Counted from the stretch's first letter, positions 17,561 through 26,432 are shown. The stretch: DNA of 64,000 nt from an uncultured Blautia sp. (GCA_905209435.1 CAJLTE010000003.1:1-64000); one strand, 5' to 3'. Notes: a model not told the origin generated them from the letters alone. Numbers and translations: made by a program.

Positions 17561-19189
17561 ATGGGACAGAATAACACAGCAGACAAATGGTGGAAGAAAA
17601 TCGTAGTATACCAGATCTACCCAAAGAGCTTCCAGGACAGCAACGGTGACGGAATCGGAGATATCAATGGAATCATCAGCCGCCTGGACTATCTGAAAGA
17701 TCTGGGAATCGGTGCAATCTGGTTATCACCGGTCTTCAAATCCCCGCAGGATGACAACGGCTACGACATTTCAGACTACACAGACATCGACCCAATGTTT
17801 GGATGCCTTGATGACATGCAGCGTCTCATCGAAGAGGGAAAGAAACGCGGCATCTACATGATCATGGACCTTGTCCTGAACCATTCTTCCGATGAACACA
17901 AATGGTTTATAGAAGCAAAGAAGAGCAAAGACAATCCATACCACGATTACTATGTATGGCGCGACGGCGTAGAGGGAGTCCTGCCGAATGACATGAAAGC
18001 ATCTTTCGGAGGCTCTGCATGGGAATGGGTTCCTGAACTTGGACAATACTACTTCCACCAGTTCTCAGTGAAACAGCCAGACCTGAACTGGGACAACCCG
18101 AAAGTCAGACAGGAATTATTTGACATGATCTACGGTTGGATGGAAAAAGGTGTAGGCGGATTCCGTCTGGACGTAATCGATCAGATCGCAAAAGAACCGG
18201 ACCAGAAAATCACAGCCAACGGCCCGATGCTTCACAACTATATCCGTGAAATGAGCAAGGCCACATTCCAGAAAGGCGACCTGATCACAGTAGGCGAAAC
18301 CTGGGGTGCAACCACCGAACTTGCCAAACTCTACAGTAACCCGGACGGCAGCGAATTCTCCATGGTATTCCAGTTCGAACACATTCTCCTCGACCAGCAG
18401 GAGGGAAAAGAAAAATGGGACCTTGCACCATTCCCATTCATGAAATTTAAACAGATCATCAAGAAATGGCAGAAAGAACTCTACAAATGCGGATGGAACA
18501 GCCTCTTCTGGAACAACCACGATCTTCCAAGAATTGTATCACGCTGGGGTAATGACAAAGAATACCGTGTAGAATCCGCCAAAATGCTTGCAACATTACT
18601 TCACGGTTTGCAGGGAACGCCATACGTTTATCAGGGTGAAGAACTCGGAATGACCAACGTGAAATTTGACATCGAAGACTACAAAGATATCGAAACTCTG
18701 AACTTATACAAAGAACGTCTGGAAAAAGGATATGCAAAAGAAGATATCATGGAATCCATCTATGTAAAAGGCCGCGACAACGCCAGAACTCCAATGCAGT
18801 GGGATGACACGGAAAACGCAGGATTTACCACAGGCACTCCATGGATCAAAGTAAATCCAAACTACAAAACCATCAACGTAAAATCCCAGACCAGCGATGA
18901 GAATTCCATTTTCACCTACTACAAGAACCTGATCGCATTCCGAAAAGAATACCCGGTATTCGTAGACGGAGACTTCGAAATGCTTCTGGAAGAAAATGAA
19001 CACCTCTTCGCCTACAAACGAACCACAGAAGATGCAAAACTCTATGTATTCTGCAACTTCTACGGCGAAACAGAAACCTGCGACATGCTGGAAGAAATGA
19101 AAGATAAGAAACTTCTGATCAGCAACTATGCAGAAAGAGAAAACAACATCTTAAAACCTTATGAGGCAAGGATGTACATAGAACTTTAA
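17561..19189 (+). CDS. GH13 oligo-1,6-glucosidase / alpha-glucosidase
   Basis: 542 aa cytosolic GH13 subfamily 31 enzyme, full length. The catalytic nucleophile is Asp204 in GGFRLDVIDQ, acid/base Glu246 in VGETWG, and third acid Asp321 in NNHDLPR. Val after the nucleophile is the residue usual in alpha-1,6-specific members, so isomaltose-like oligosaccharides are the likely substrates. Ribosome site CGGAGG precedes ATG. No sugar transporter or regulator is next to it, so it probably acts on sugars imported elsewhere. Confidence 0.92.
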   Translation: MGQNNTADKWWKKIVVYQIYPKSFQDSNGDGIGDINGIISRLDYLKDLGIGAIWLSPVFKSPQDDNGYDISDYTDIDPMFGCLDDMQRLIEEGKKRGIYMIMDLVLNHSSDEHKWFIEAKKSKDNPYHDYYVWRDGVEGVLPNDMKASFGGSAWEWVPELGQYYFHQFSVKQPDLNWDNPKVRQELFDMIYGWMEKGVGGFRLDVIDQIAKEPDQKITANGPMLHNYIREMSKATFQKGDLITVGETWGATTELAKLYSNPDGSEFSMVFQFEHILLDQQEGKEKWDLAPFPFMKFKQIIKKWQKELYKCGWNSLFWNNHDLPRIVSRWGNDKEYRVESAKMLATLLHGLQGTPYVYQGEELGMTNVKFDIEDYKDIETLNLYKERLEKGYAKEDIMESIYVKGRDNARTPMQWDDTENAGFTTGTPWIKVNPNYKTINVKSQTSDENSIFTYYKNLIAFRKEYPVFVDGDFEMLLEENEHLFAYKRTTEDAKLYVFCNFYGETETCDMLEEMKDKKLLISNYAERENNILKPYEARMYIEL

Positions 19190-19203
19190 TCAACCCTAAC
19201 TGA

Positions 19204-19230
19204 GAGCAGTTATTTGGTTATGAGCAAGTA
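19204..19230 (+). repeat. Dispersed intergenic repeat, copy C (partial)
   Basis: Twenty-seven bases identical to 23173-23199, containing TTATTTGGTTATGAGCAAGT. Only the 5' half of the full element is present. Confidence 0.65.
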
Positions 19231-19288
19231 ACAAATGTAGATGATGTCATCTGACATTGGACGTAAAAAAATATGAGAGTGTAATTGG

Positions 19289-19335
19289 AAATACAGACAT
19301 AGTATCACTTTGTGGGGAATTATGTCTGTATTTTT
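19289..19335 (+). terminator. Terminator after the glucosidase gene
   Basis: AATACAGACATA pairs with TATGTCTGTATT and is followed by TTT. Confidence 0.8.
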
Positions 19336-19426
19336 GTATCTGAAAAAATAAGGAATTGCTGTTCCTTTTTCATCCATTCTCAGTAACGATCTGCTTATGT
19401 ATGTTCAATGAAAATAAAGAAACCGC

Positions 19427-19474
19427 TTGACAGTAAAATATATAATTTCTATGAATAGAATAAACGATTACTCA
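19427..19474 (+). promoter_or_regulatory. LacI gene promoter with operator O1
   Basis: TTGACA at 19427-19432, possible -10 TATGAA at 19450-19455 after 17 bases. AGAATAAACGATTACTCA at 19457-19474 matches operator O2 (22149-22166) at 16 of 18 positions, which suggests autoregulation. Confidence 0.65.
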
Positions 19475-19649
19475 TATACATAAAAAACTACTAACTCTTT
19501 GAACTTTTGCTGACAGTACATTATAATAAAACATATGTCTGAAACAGAACAAAATGGTTACTGTTCGCTGGTGATATCCTGCGAAGTATGTTATTGGACA
19601 TACAGTAATACAAAATGTTAATGTAAGCAAAATACAGGAGCAAATTTAT

Positions 19650-20654
19650 ATGGAAAATAAGAAAATATCTGTAAAAGATATTGCCAGGATGGCCGGAACT
19701 TCAGTTGCGACCGTATCACGTGTAATAAATCAAAATGGCCGGTTTTCAAAAGAAACCGAACAAAGAGTCAGAGAAATCATAGAAAAATATGACTATAAAC
19801 CAAACCAGCTTGCAAGAGGATTAAGAATCAGCCATGCCAGAGCAGTGGGCCTGATGGTTCCGGACATCACAAATGAATTCTTTGCCCGGATAACACGGGA
19901 AGTGCAGAAGAATCTTCTGATGCACAATTATGTAACTTTGATCTGCAACAGCAACGAAGATGTAAAAGAAGCCAAAGATCAGATAGAAATGTTCATGTCA
20001 TATAAAGTCAGCGGTATCATTTACATTGGTGGAGAAAATATTATTGAATCCCAGAATATTCCGACCTTATACATCGATAGAGATCCGAGAGATATCCAGA
20101 TTAAGCTGAGTGAGGAGCACGCCATGATCGAGTGCGATAATATTCAGGGTGGATATCTGGCCGGTAGGGAATTACTCCAAAAAGGAGTCAGAAACCCGAG
20201 AGTTGTAGGCTACAATGTAAATCTGTCAACGATAAGAAAACGTATCGACGGTTTCAGAAAAGCATTTGAAGATGCAGAGATAGCTCTTAGCGAAAACCTT
20301 TTTATAGATGTAAAAGAAGTTTCCATGCAGGAGGGCGCAAGAGTAACAAAAGAAATATCAGAAGATACAGATGGGGCAGACGGCATATTTTTTACTTCTG
20401 ATGTACTGGCAATCGGTGGAATCGAATATCTGAAAAAAGCCGGAGTGAAAATTCCGCAGGAAATGAAGATTGTAGGTTTTGACGATATCAGTGCCGGACA
20501 GATCATAGATCCGAATCTGACGACCATCCATCAGCCGATAGAGAAATTTGGTGAACTGGCAGCAAATGTAATCTTAAGCATGATTGAGAAGAAAGAAATG
20601 GAAACTAACAAATACCGCATACCGGTAGAACTGGTAGTCAGGCAGACAACGTAA
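19650..20654 (+). CDS. LacI family transcriptional regulator
   Basis: 334 aa, full length. The helix-turn-helix and hinge are VKDIARMAGTSVATVSRVIN to about residue 60 (NQLARGLRISHARAVGLMVP), followed by the periplasmic-binding-like core ending in GFDDISAGQIIDPNLTTI. It is followed 20 bases later by a sugar kinase gene on the same strand. Related 18-bp operators lie before this gene and before the broken epimerase gene, so it very probably represses this sugar cluster and itself. The inducer is unknown; the enzymes suggest a ketose. Confidence 0.92.
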   Translation: MENKKISVKDIARMAGTSVATVSRVINQNGRFSKETEQRVREIIEKYDYKPNQLARGLRISHARAVGLMVPDITNEFFARITREVQKNLLMHNYVTLICNSNEDVKEAKDQIEMFMSYKVSGIIYIGGENIIESQNIPTLYIDRDPRDIQIKLSEEHAMIECDNIQGGYLAGRELLQKGVRNPRVVGYNVNLSTIRKRIDGFRKAFEDAEIALSENLFIDVKEVSMQEGARVTKEISEDTDGADGIFFTSDVLAIGGIEYLKKAGVKIPQEMKIVGFDDISAGQIIDPNLTTIHQPIEKFGELAANVILSMIEKKEMETNKYRIPVELVVRQTT

Positions 20655-20674
20655 ATAAATGGAGCAGTTTATCT

Positions 20675-22009
20675 ATGAAAACAATAGGAATTGATATAGG
20701 AACAACAACCATCAGCGGCGTTGTTACGGAGAATAAAAACGCAGAAAAATCAAGAACTCTTGAAGCAAAAACAATTGAGAATGGAAGCTTTATCGCAACT
20801 GCAAATGAATGGGAAAAAATACAGGATGCAGAACAGATTGTAAGCAAAGCACAGGGCTTATTAGACTATTTTCTGGATAAATATCCTGATGTACAGAAAA
20901 TAGGACTTACCGGACAGATGCATGGAATCGTATACATTGATAAAGATGGAAAATGCGCCAGTCCGCTATACACATGGCAGGATGCCAGAGGAAGCCTTTG
21001 CGGGGAAAACGGTATCTCACTGACAGAAGAAATCCAGGAGAAATGTAAGGTAAAAACAGCGTCTGGTTATGGAATGGTCACACATATTTATAATCTGAGA
21101 CATGGCCTGATTTCCAAATCAGCAGTCAGTTTCTGCACCATTATGGATTACTTTGGCATGCACCTGACTGGGCGGAAAACACCGCTGGTCCACGCCAGCA
21201 ATGCAGCAAGCTTCAGCCTTTTCGATGGCCGCAGAATGTGCTTCGAGACAGAGAAACTTAAAAAAATGGGAGTAGAAGAGAAGTGGCTTCCAAAAGTATG
21301 TATCGAAATTGAAGAACTGGGAACATACCGAAACTGTACAGTAACAACTGCAATAGGCGATAACCAGGCAAGCTTTCTCGGCGCAGTGGGAAACAAAGAC
21401 AACACCCTGTTGGTAAACATGGGAACCGGCGGACAGATTTCTGTTCTTTCTGATCAGTACTTCGCAGAAAATGGAATCGAAGCAAGACCTTTCCTGAATG
21501 GAAAATACCTGCTTGCAGGAGCATCTTTATGTGGTGGAAAAGCATATGCGCTGTTGGAAAACTTCTTCAGAAAATTTATAAAAGAAGCAACGGGACAGGA
21601 TGAACCGTTATATAAAATCCTGGAAAAACTGGCAAAAGCCGGAAAAGAATTCAATGCCGGACAGCCGAAAAAACAAAGACTTAAAATCGAAACAACCTTT
21701 GACGGCACAAGAGTAAATCCGGAATTAAGTGGAAGTATTACCAATCTGCTTTCCGACAACTTCACCCCGGAAGCATTTACCTATGCAGCCCTTGAGGGAA
21801 TGAGCAGAGAACTTTATGAAATGTACCAGACCATTCATAAAGGAACCGCTATCAAGATAACACACATGATTGGCTCTGGAAATGGCCTGCGCAAAAATCC
21901 AGTACTCTGCCAGATCATCGAAGAAATGTTTGAAGCAAAGTTGACCCTGGCAGAATGTGAAGAAGAAGCTGCTACAGGGGCAGCGATAAGCACTAACAAT
22001 ATGAAATAA
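20675..22009 (+). CDS. FGGY carbohydrate kinase, sedoheptulokinase-like
   Basis: 444 aa. GIDIGTTTISGVV (residues 4-16) is the phosphate 1 loop, LTGQMHGIVY the substrate loop, and LVNMGTGGQISVL the phosphate 2/adenosine region; CGGKAYALLENFF and GSGNGLRKNPVL complete the FGGY core. The nearest remembered group is sedoheptulokinase-like kinases, so a ketose is the likely substrate. It follows the LacI gene by 20 bases with ATGGAG as ribosome site. A strong terminator follows, and the epimerase pseudogene has its own promoter. Confidence 0.85.
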   Translation: MKTIGIDIGTTTISGVVTENKNAEKSRTLEAKTIENGSFIATANEWEKIQDAEQIVSKAQGLLDYFLDKYPDVQKIGLTGQMHGIVYIDKDGKCASPLYTWQDARGSLCGENGISLTEEIQEKCKVKTASGYGMVTHIYNLRHGLISKSAVSFCTIMDYFGMHLTGRKTPLVHASNAASFSLFDGRRMCFETEKLKKMGVEEKWLPKVCIEIEELGTYRNCTVTTAIGDNQASFLGAVGNKDNTLLVNMGTGGQISVLSDQYFAENGIEARPFLNGKYLLAGASLCGGKAYALLENFFRKFIKEATGQDEPLYKILEKLAKAGKEFNAGQPKKQRLKIETTFDGTRVNPELSGSITNLLSDNFTPEAFTYAALEGMSRELYEMYQTIHKGTAIKITHMIGSGNGLRKNPVLCQIIEEMFEAKLTLAECEEEAATGAAISTNNMK

Positions 22010-22043
22010 AAAATTTAACCAAATCAGGCAAGCCGCGAGGAAT

Positions 22044-22100
22044 TAACAGGAAGAAAAGGGGAAAATTGATATCCTCCCCAATTTCTTCCTGTTTTTTTGT
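22044..22100 (+). terminator. Strong terminator after the sugar kinase gene
   Basis: ACAGGAAGAAA pairs with TTTCTTCCTGT with an inner GGGGA/TCCCC stem, followed by seven T. Confidence 0.9.
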
Positions 22101-22137
22101 GCATAATTCTGAAATCATAGAAAAAGTAAAAATCTTA

Positions 22138-22191
22138 TTGACAAACGTAGAGTAAACGATTACTCTAATACTAAAGAGTAATCGTTTACCC
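22138..22191 (+). promoter_or_regulatory. Promoter with two LacI operators (O2, O3)
   Basis: TTGACA at 22138-22143, 17-base spacer, TACTCT at 22161-22166. O2 (AGAGTAAACGATTACTCT, 22149-22166) covers spacer and -10. O3 at 22174-22191 is the same motif on the opposite strand (16 of 18). Binding here would block RNA polymerase directly. Confidence 0.8.
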
Positions 22192-22237
22192 AATGCAATT
22201 TCAAAAGAACTATTGGAAAGTAAAGGAGCGTTGAATT

Positions 22238-23015
22238 ATGAATTATGGCATTTATTATGCATACTGGGAAAAAGAATGGGGAGGAGATTTCATCCCATAC
22301 ATTGGAAGAGTAAAGAAACTTGGATTTGACATTCTGGAAGTAACATGCCACGATTTTTTACATGTAGAAGATGAATATCTCTAGCGCCTGAAAAAAGAAG
22401 CAGAAAATCAGGGAATTGTTCTCACTGGTGGATATGGTCCGGATATTGATCACAACATTTCATCAGAAAAACCGGAAATCGTAAAAGCTGCATTTGACAG
22501 ATTTGAAATAATCTTTCAGAAAATGCAGAAAGCCGGAATTAAGAAACTTGGAGGCGGTTTATATTCCTACTGGCCGGTAGATTATACACTTCCATTTAAC
22601 AAAGCAGAAGATATGAAACGTGGAATCGCAAACATCAGAGAACTGGCAGATATCGCAGCGGATTATGATATCACACTTGGAATGGAAGTTTTGAACAGAT
22701 TTGAGGGATATATGATGAATACAGCAGCAGAAGCTGTAGACTTTGTTTCAAAAGTAGACCGCCCAAACGTAAAAGTAATGCTCGACACTTTCCATATGAA
22801 TATCGAAGAAGATTCCATGGGCAGAAATCGGAGAAGCATTACACGATATTAATTATACCGGTGATGTAGTAATGGAACCATTTGTCCGCATGGACGGCCA
22901 GATCGGAAAAGACATCCGCATCTGGCATGACCTCTCCAACGGATGCTCAGACAAAGAACTGGACAAGGACGCTGCAAAAGCAGTTGCATATCTGAGAAAT
23001 ATGTGGGAAAAGTAA
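22238..23015 (+). pseudogene. Broken D-psicose/D-tagatose 3-epimerase gene
   Basis: Translation begins MNYGIYYAYWEKEWGGDFIP after a good AAAGGAG, but codon 49 is TAG (22382-22384), where homologues have a sense codon in the EEYL-x-LKKEAE helix. The frame then continues normally to LDTFHMNIEEDSMG near 22816, where it shifts: the sequence jumps to EIGEALHDINYTGDVVMEPF in another frame and ends NMWEK at 23015. About 30 residues expected between these blocks (the HFHxGE..R region with metal and substrate ligands) are missing. Two independent lesions make a functional ketose 3-epimerase unlikely. The intact promoter and LacI operators suggest recent loss. Confidence 0.88.
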
Positions 23016-23067
23016 AGAAGGTTTTTTACCAGATAGGATAAGTACGATACTGTCCTCTGATTTTGTT

Positions 23068-23172
23068 TTAACCAAATCAAGTAAGTCCCCTGCTTCAATT
23101 GCGAAAAGCCAATAAGCAGTGGGGGGACTTGCTTGTATCAGGAGGCGTGCAAGCGCCTTCTGATAAACTGCG
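23068..23172 (+). repeat. Nested inverted repeats after the epimerase pseudogene
   Basis: AAGTAAGTCCCC pairs with GGGGACTTGCTT (loop includes CAATTGC/GCAAT-like sequence), followed by a second hairpin ATCAGGAGGCG-TGCAA-GCGCCTTCTGAT. Similar loop sequence occurs at 38832-38874 and 55133-55157. It probably terminates transcription but has no long T tract. Confidence 0.6.
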
Positions 23173-23228
23173 GAGCAGTTATTTGGTTATGAGCAAGTAG
23201 CGAAGCGGATTGCGAATATCCGCTTGAC
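23173..23228 (+). repeat. Dispersed intergenic repeat, copy B (fullest)
   Basis: Contains both the segment shared with 19204-19230 and the 43-base segment shared with 12234-12276. The 3' part folds as AAGCGGAT-TGCGAAT-ATCCGCTT. Confidence 0.75.
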
Positions 23229-23314
23229 AATGCAAGAGCTGTTTTGATTTGCACGAATATATATTTGTGTTATTATTAGCAATAAAGGTTAAAACGAAAT
23301 CAGGAGATAAATAA

Positions 23315-23875
23315 ATGGAATACATAGACATCGTAGACGAACACGGAATCCCAACAGGCGAAACAATCGAGCGTTCCATCGCTCATTCAAAAGGAATTCG
23401 CCATAGAACCGCTCATATGTGGATTGTGCGAAAAATAAATGACAGATATCAGGTGCTTATGCAAAAAAGAGCCATGAATAAAGAATCATTCCCTGGAATG
23501 TTTGACACTTCATCAGCAGGCCACATTCAGGCCGGAGATGAGCCGCTGGAGTCAGCACTACGCGAACTACACGAAGAACTGGGAATCCAAGCACAGCCCC
23601 AGGAACTGGAATTTGTCGGGAACTTCCGCATAGCATACGAGAAAGAATTTCACGGAAAAATGTTCCGCGATAACGAGATCGCTTTCGTATACATCTACAG
23701 CCGGCCCGTAGACGAAACAAAACTCATCTTGCAGAAAGAAGAACTGGAAACCGTAGAGTGGTTCGACCTCGAAGAAGTATATACAAGCTGCAAAAACCAC
23801 GACCCAAAATTCTGCGCCCCAACAGGCGGAATAGAAGTCATCATGAGAAAACTGAAAGGAGAGACCGAAGCATGA
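23315..23875 (+). CDS. Nudix hydrolase, IDI-like
   Basis: 186 aa. The Nudix box GHIQAGDEPLESALRELHEE plus LGI (about residues 69-91) has all metal-binding Glu residues. The overall layout (VDEHGIPTGETIERS... HRTAHMWIV) resembles isopentenyl-diphosphate isomerase-like Nudix proteins common in Firmicutes, whose substrate is generally not known. SD ATCAGGAG precedes ATG. The stop overlaps the start of the VOC gene (ATGA), so the two are translationally coupled. Confidence 0.9.
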   Translation: MEYIDIVDEHGIPTGETIERSIAHSKGIRHRTAHMWIVRKINDRYQVLMQKRAMNKESFPGMFDTSSAGHIQAGDEPLESALRELHEELGIQAQPQELEFVGNFRIAYEKEFHGKMFRDNEIAFVYIYSRPVDETKLILQKEELETVEWFDLEEVYTSCKNHDPKFCAPTGGIEVIMRKLKGETEA

Positions 23876-24237
23876 AATTAAAAAATGTTCTGATCGTCGT
23901 AAAAGACATCGAGAAATCCTGCAAATTTTACCATGACCTGTTCGGCCTTGATGTAGTTGTTAATAATGACGGCAACATGATCCTCACCGAGGGTCTGGTC
24001 TTACAGGACGAAATAATCTGGAAAAGATTTCTGGGAAAAGACGTTATTCCTGAAAACAATTCCTGCGAACTATACTTCGAAGAACATAACATAGAAGCAT
24101 TTGCCGAAAAACTGGAAAAACTCTATCCGGAAACAAGATATGTAAACAAACTTCTCACCCATGACTGGGGACAAAAAGCAATCAGATTCTATGATCCTGA
24201 TGGAAATCTTATAGAAGTAAGAACACCAATGCAGTAA
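23872..24237 (+). CDS. VOC (glyoxalase-fold) family protein
   Basis: 121 aa with the two beta-alpha-beta-beta-beta modules of the vicinal-oxygen-chelate fold: KNVLIVVKDIEKSCKFYHDL at the N-terminus and KAIRFYDPDGNLIEVRTPM at the C-terminus, which carries the usual metal-ligand Glu. Function is not predictable; relatives include glyoxalase I and resistance proteins. The start overlaps the Nudix stop codon, and the longer frame upstream is only the shadow of that gene. Confidence 0.88.
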   Translation: MKLKNVLIVVKDIEKSCKFYHDLFGLDVVVNNDGNMILTEGLVLQDEIIWKRFLGKDVIPENNSCELYFEEHNIEAFAEKLEKLYPETRYVNKLLTHDWGQKAIRFYDPDGNLIEVRTPMQ

Positions 24238-24299
24238 GCATATAGATATATGAGAGCTGTAAAGGATCTCTCTTATATATTTATTAAAAAAGGATATAA

Positions 24300-24365
24300 T
24301 AAGAATCTGGTACAAAGAATATTAAGTAATTCGTGACTTAATATCTATTGCACCAGATTCTTTTA
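24300..24365. terminator. Bidirectional terminator between VOC and MATE genes
   Basis: AAGAATCTGGT and ACCAGATTCTT form the base, with an inner AATATTAAG/CTTAATAT stem and T/A tracts on both sides. Confidence 0.85.
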
Positions 24366-24367
24366 TT

Positions 24368-25693
24368 TTATACCCAGCGATGAACTTGTCTCCAATACAA
24401 TGCAAATCCAATCCCACCCGCAATCGTTTCCGACAACGGAAACGCCAGCCAGGTTTCATTCAACCCAATCAGCGACAGCAGCCAGAAAATAGGAATCAGG
24501 CAGAAAATCTGTCTTGTCAAAGAAAGCATCAGACTGGCAAATCCCTTACCGATAGCCTGAAAAAATACCGGCATGATCAGAGAAAACACTGCACCGAAAA
24601 AACTGGATCCGATAATCGGAAATGCAATTTTTCCAATCTGCAGAACTTCCGGATCAGAAGAAAAAATATGTATCAAAGGCTTTGGGAAAAATGCAAAACA
24701 TACAAATCCGACAGCCATAAATGAAAGAGAAATAAGTATAGAATCTTTCATAGTTTCACGACAGCGTCCATAACTTTTGCGGGCATAATTATAACTTAAT
24801 ACCGGCACAATACAGGTCTGAAGCCCGAGAAGCGGAATAAAAAAGAATGTCTGTAATTTATAATAAAGTCCCAGAACTGTAACCGCAGCATCCGAAAAAG
24901 TAGCCAGAATAATATTCAGGATAACGATATAAACCGTACACAAAGCCTGCATAAGGATAGAAGAATAACCATAGCGATAAATAAGCTTTGCATAATGAGG
25001 TATTTCATGAATTGCAGGGGGCTTTCGAAATCCATGGATTCCGGTTATAAGTGCCGAGGCAAACTGTCCCAGAATAGTTGCAACCGCAGCACCTGCGATC
25101 CCCATTTCAGGGAAAAATCCAATACCAAAAATCAAAAGCGGATCAAAAATAACATTCACAACCGCACCAGTTACCTGCGCAATCATAGGAAGTTTCATGT
25201 TTCCCTTTGCCTGATGCACCTTTGACCAGTTTCCCTCCAGAAAAGCACCAATACTGCCCACACAGACAATACGCCCATAGGTTATAGCATAACTGACTGC
25301 CTCTGGCGAAGTAAGAGAAATCCTGAAATATGGCTTCATAACAAGCACAGCCAAAATGGAAAAAATTATCCAGGATATCAATTCCAGGACCATTCCGGTT
25401 CCAGCCGTGTTATTCGCTTCTTTTTCCTTTCCCTGAGCATAACATCGTGCCATGTAAGTGTTTACACCCACACCAATGCCTACTGCCACAGCAATGATAA
25501 TAAACTGTAAAGGGAAAATAACAGACAAAGCTGCCAGCGCATTAACAGAATATTTTCCGATAAAAAAACTATCCACAATATTGTACAGTGCCTGGATCAA
25601 CTGAGCAATCATAACAGGCGGTGCGATTTTTAATAAAATTTTTCCAATTTTTTCCGTACCAAAAAAATTAGTATCTGAAAGATTATGTTCCAT
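24368..25693 (-). CDS. MATE family efflux transporter
   Basis: 441 aa with twelve predicted membrane helices in two similar halves. KILLKIAPPVMIAQLIQALYN starts the first half, and GLQTCIVPVLSYNYARKSYG marks the typical cytoplasmic loop. Cation-coupled exporter of drugs or metabolites. It lies downstream of a MarR regulator on the same strand, 120 bases away, and both are probably controlled by the palindrome at 26308-26331. Confidence 0.92.
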   Translation of the reverse strand: MEHNLSDTNFFGTEKIGKILLKIAPPVMIAQLIQALYNIVDSFFIGKYSVNALAALSVIFPLQFIIIAVAVGIGVGVNTYMARCYAQGKEKEANNTAGTGMVLELISWIIFSILAVLVMKPYFRISLTSPEAVSYAITYGRIVCVGSIGAFLEGNWSKVHQAKGNMKLPMIAQVTGAVVNVIFDPLLIFGIGFFPEMGIAGAAVATILGQFASALITGIHGFRKPPAIHEIPHYAKLIYRYGYSSILMQALCTVYIVILNIILATFSDAAVTVLGLYYKLQTFFFIPLLGLQTCIVPVLSYNYARKSYGRCRETMKDSILISLSFMAVGFVCFAFFPKPLIHIFSSDPEVLQIGKIAFPIIGSSFFGAVFSLIMPVFFQAIGKGFASLMLSLTRQIFCLIPIFWLLSLIGLNETWLAFPLSETIAGGIGFALYWRQVHRWV

Positions 25694-25813
25694 AGTATTT
25701 GTCCTTATCTTTGTTTTGTATATTGTGACATCCGTTTCCTGCCTTAAAGGTGCGAGTCTTCTTGCTGGAAGAGGATAAATTGTGTGATGACAAAGGTTCT
25801 GAATAAGTGATAA

Positions 25814-26290
25814 TTACGATTCTGATTCTTTTATTTCTGGCTCTTTCATTTCTAAATCTTTCATTGCACATTGAAGTGCCTGAAAATGCTCTGATAAAAG
25901 CTGCAAAAGTTCTTCAAGTTTTTGCATACCGGTCAGAGACACCGCCTGAACTTCCATTTCAGAAATAGAATCCATAAATTTCCCTGCATATTCTTGCCCG
26001 TGTTTTGTAAGAACAAAAGCTTTCTCGCGTCCGACATTTAACTGCGGTTCCGGGCGGAGAATGTCATCCTTTCGCATTTTTGCGATTACATTATTAATTG
26101 TCTGGCGCGGCAGTAAATAATTATCGCATACCTGTTTCTGCGTACAGAATCCATACTCACGGATCGTATAAAGAACAAGCATTTCATTATAACTGATATG
26201 ATGAAGCCCAGACCAGAGAGAATAAGTTCCTCTGAGCTTGATAATCTCTTTGTTTAATTTATTAATAAGACGGATAGAATCCTGCTCCAT
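25814..26290 (-). CDS. MarR family transcriptional regulator
   Basis: 158 aa winged-helix repressor: MLVLYTIREYGFCTQKQVCD, then the recognition helix PRQTINNVIAKM and wing DILRPEPQLNVGREKAFVLT. The start at 26290 is set by CAGGAGG seven bases upstream; the longer frame runs back through the operator. It precedes a MATE efflux gene on the same strand, the standard MarR-efflux arrangement, where a small molecule releases the repressor. Confidence 0.9.
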   Translation of the reverse strand: MEQDSIRLINKLNKEIIKLRGTYSLWSGLHHISYNEMLVLYTIREYGFCTQKQVCDNYLLPRQTINNVIAKMRKDDILRPEPQLNVGREKAFVLTKHGQEYAGKFMDSISEMEVQAVSLTGMQKLEELLQLLSEHFQALQCAMKDLEMKEPEIKESES

Positions 26291-26307
26291 AGAAAACCTC
26301 CTGTATA

Positions 26308-26331
26308 TTATAATCCCATTTGGGATTATAA
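26308..26331. promoter_or_regulatory. Perfect palindromic operator of the MarR-MATE unit
   Basis: Ten-bp arms TTATAATCCC and GGGATTATAA around ATTT, located directly upstream of the MarR ribosome site. Size and position fit an autoregulatory MarR operator. Confidence 0.75.
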
Positions 26332-26403
26332 AAAATTGAGACATAAATGACAATAGTGACATGGGACTTAATAGAAAAAGCTATTATCAAAATGATGATA
26401 TAA

Positions 26404-26432
26404 TTGACAATGAGGTTAGCATATACTAACAT
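26404..26432 (+). promoter_or_regulatory. Promoter with TTAG-N6-CTAA palindrome (methyltransferase 1)
   Basis: TTGACA 26404-26409, 17-base spacer, TAACAT 26427-26432. GTTAG-CATATA-CTAAC (26415-26430) overlaps spacer and -10. The same palindrome type occurs at 39618 and 54362. Confidence 0.65.

Larger units (their letters stand above)
19190..19649. other. Intergenic region before the LacI gene
   Basis: Contains a 27-base dispersed repeat (19204-19230), the glucosidase terminator (19289-19335), the LacI-gene promoter (19427-19455) and an operator (19457-19474). The remaining 170 bases up to the start codon show no coding frame. Confidence 0.6.

Noticed and set aside
25683..25871. 62-aa minus-strand frame between MarR and MATE genes
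   Set aside because: Low-complexity start, overlaps both genes, no ribosome site.
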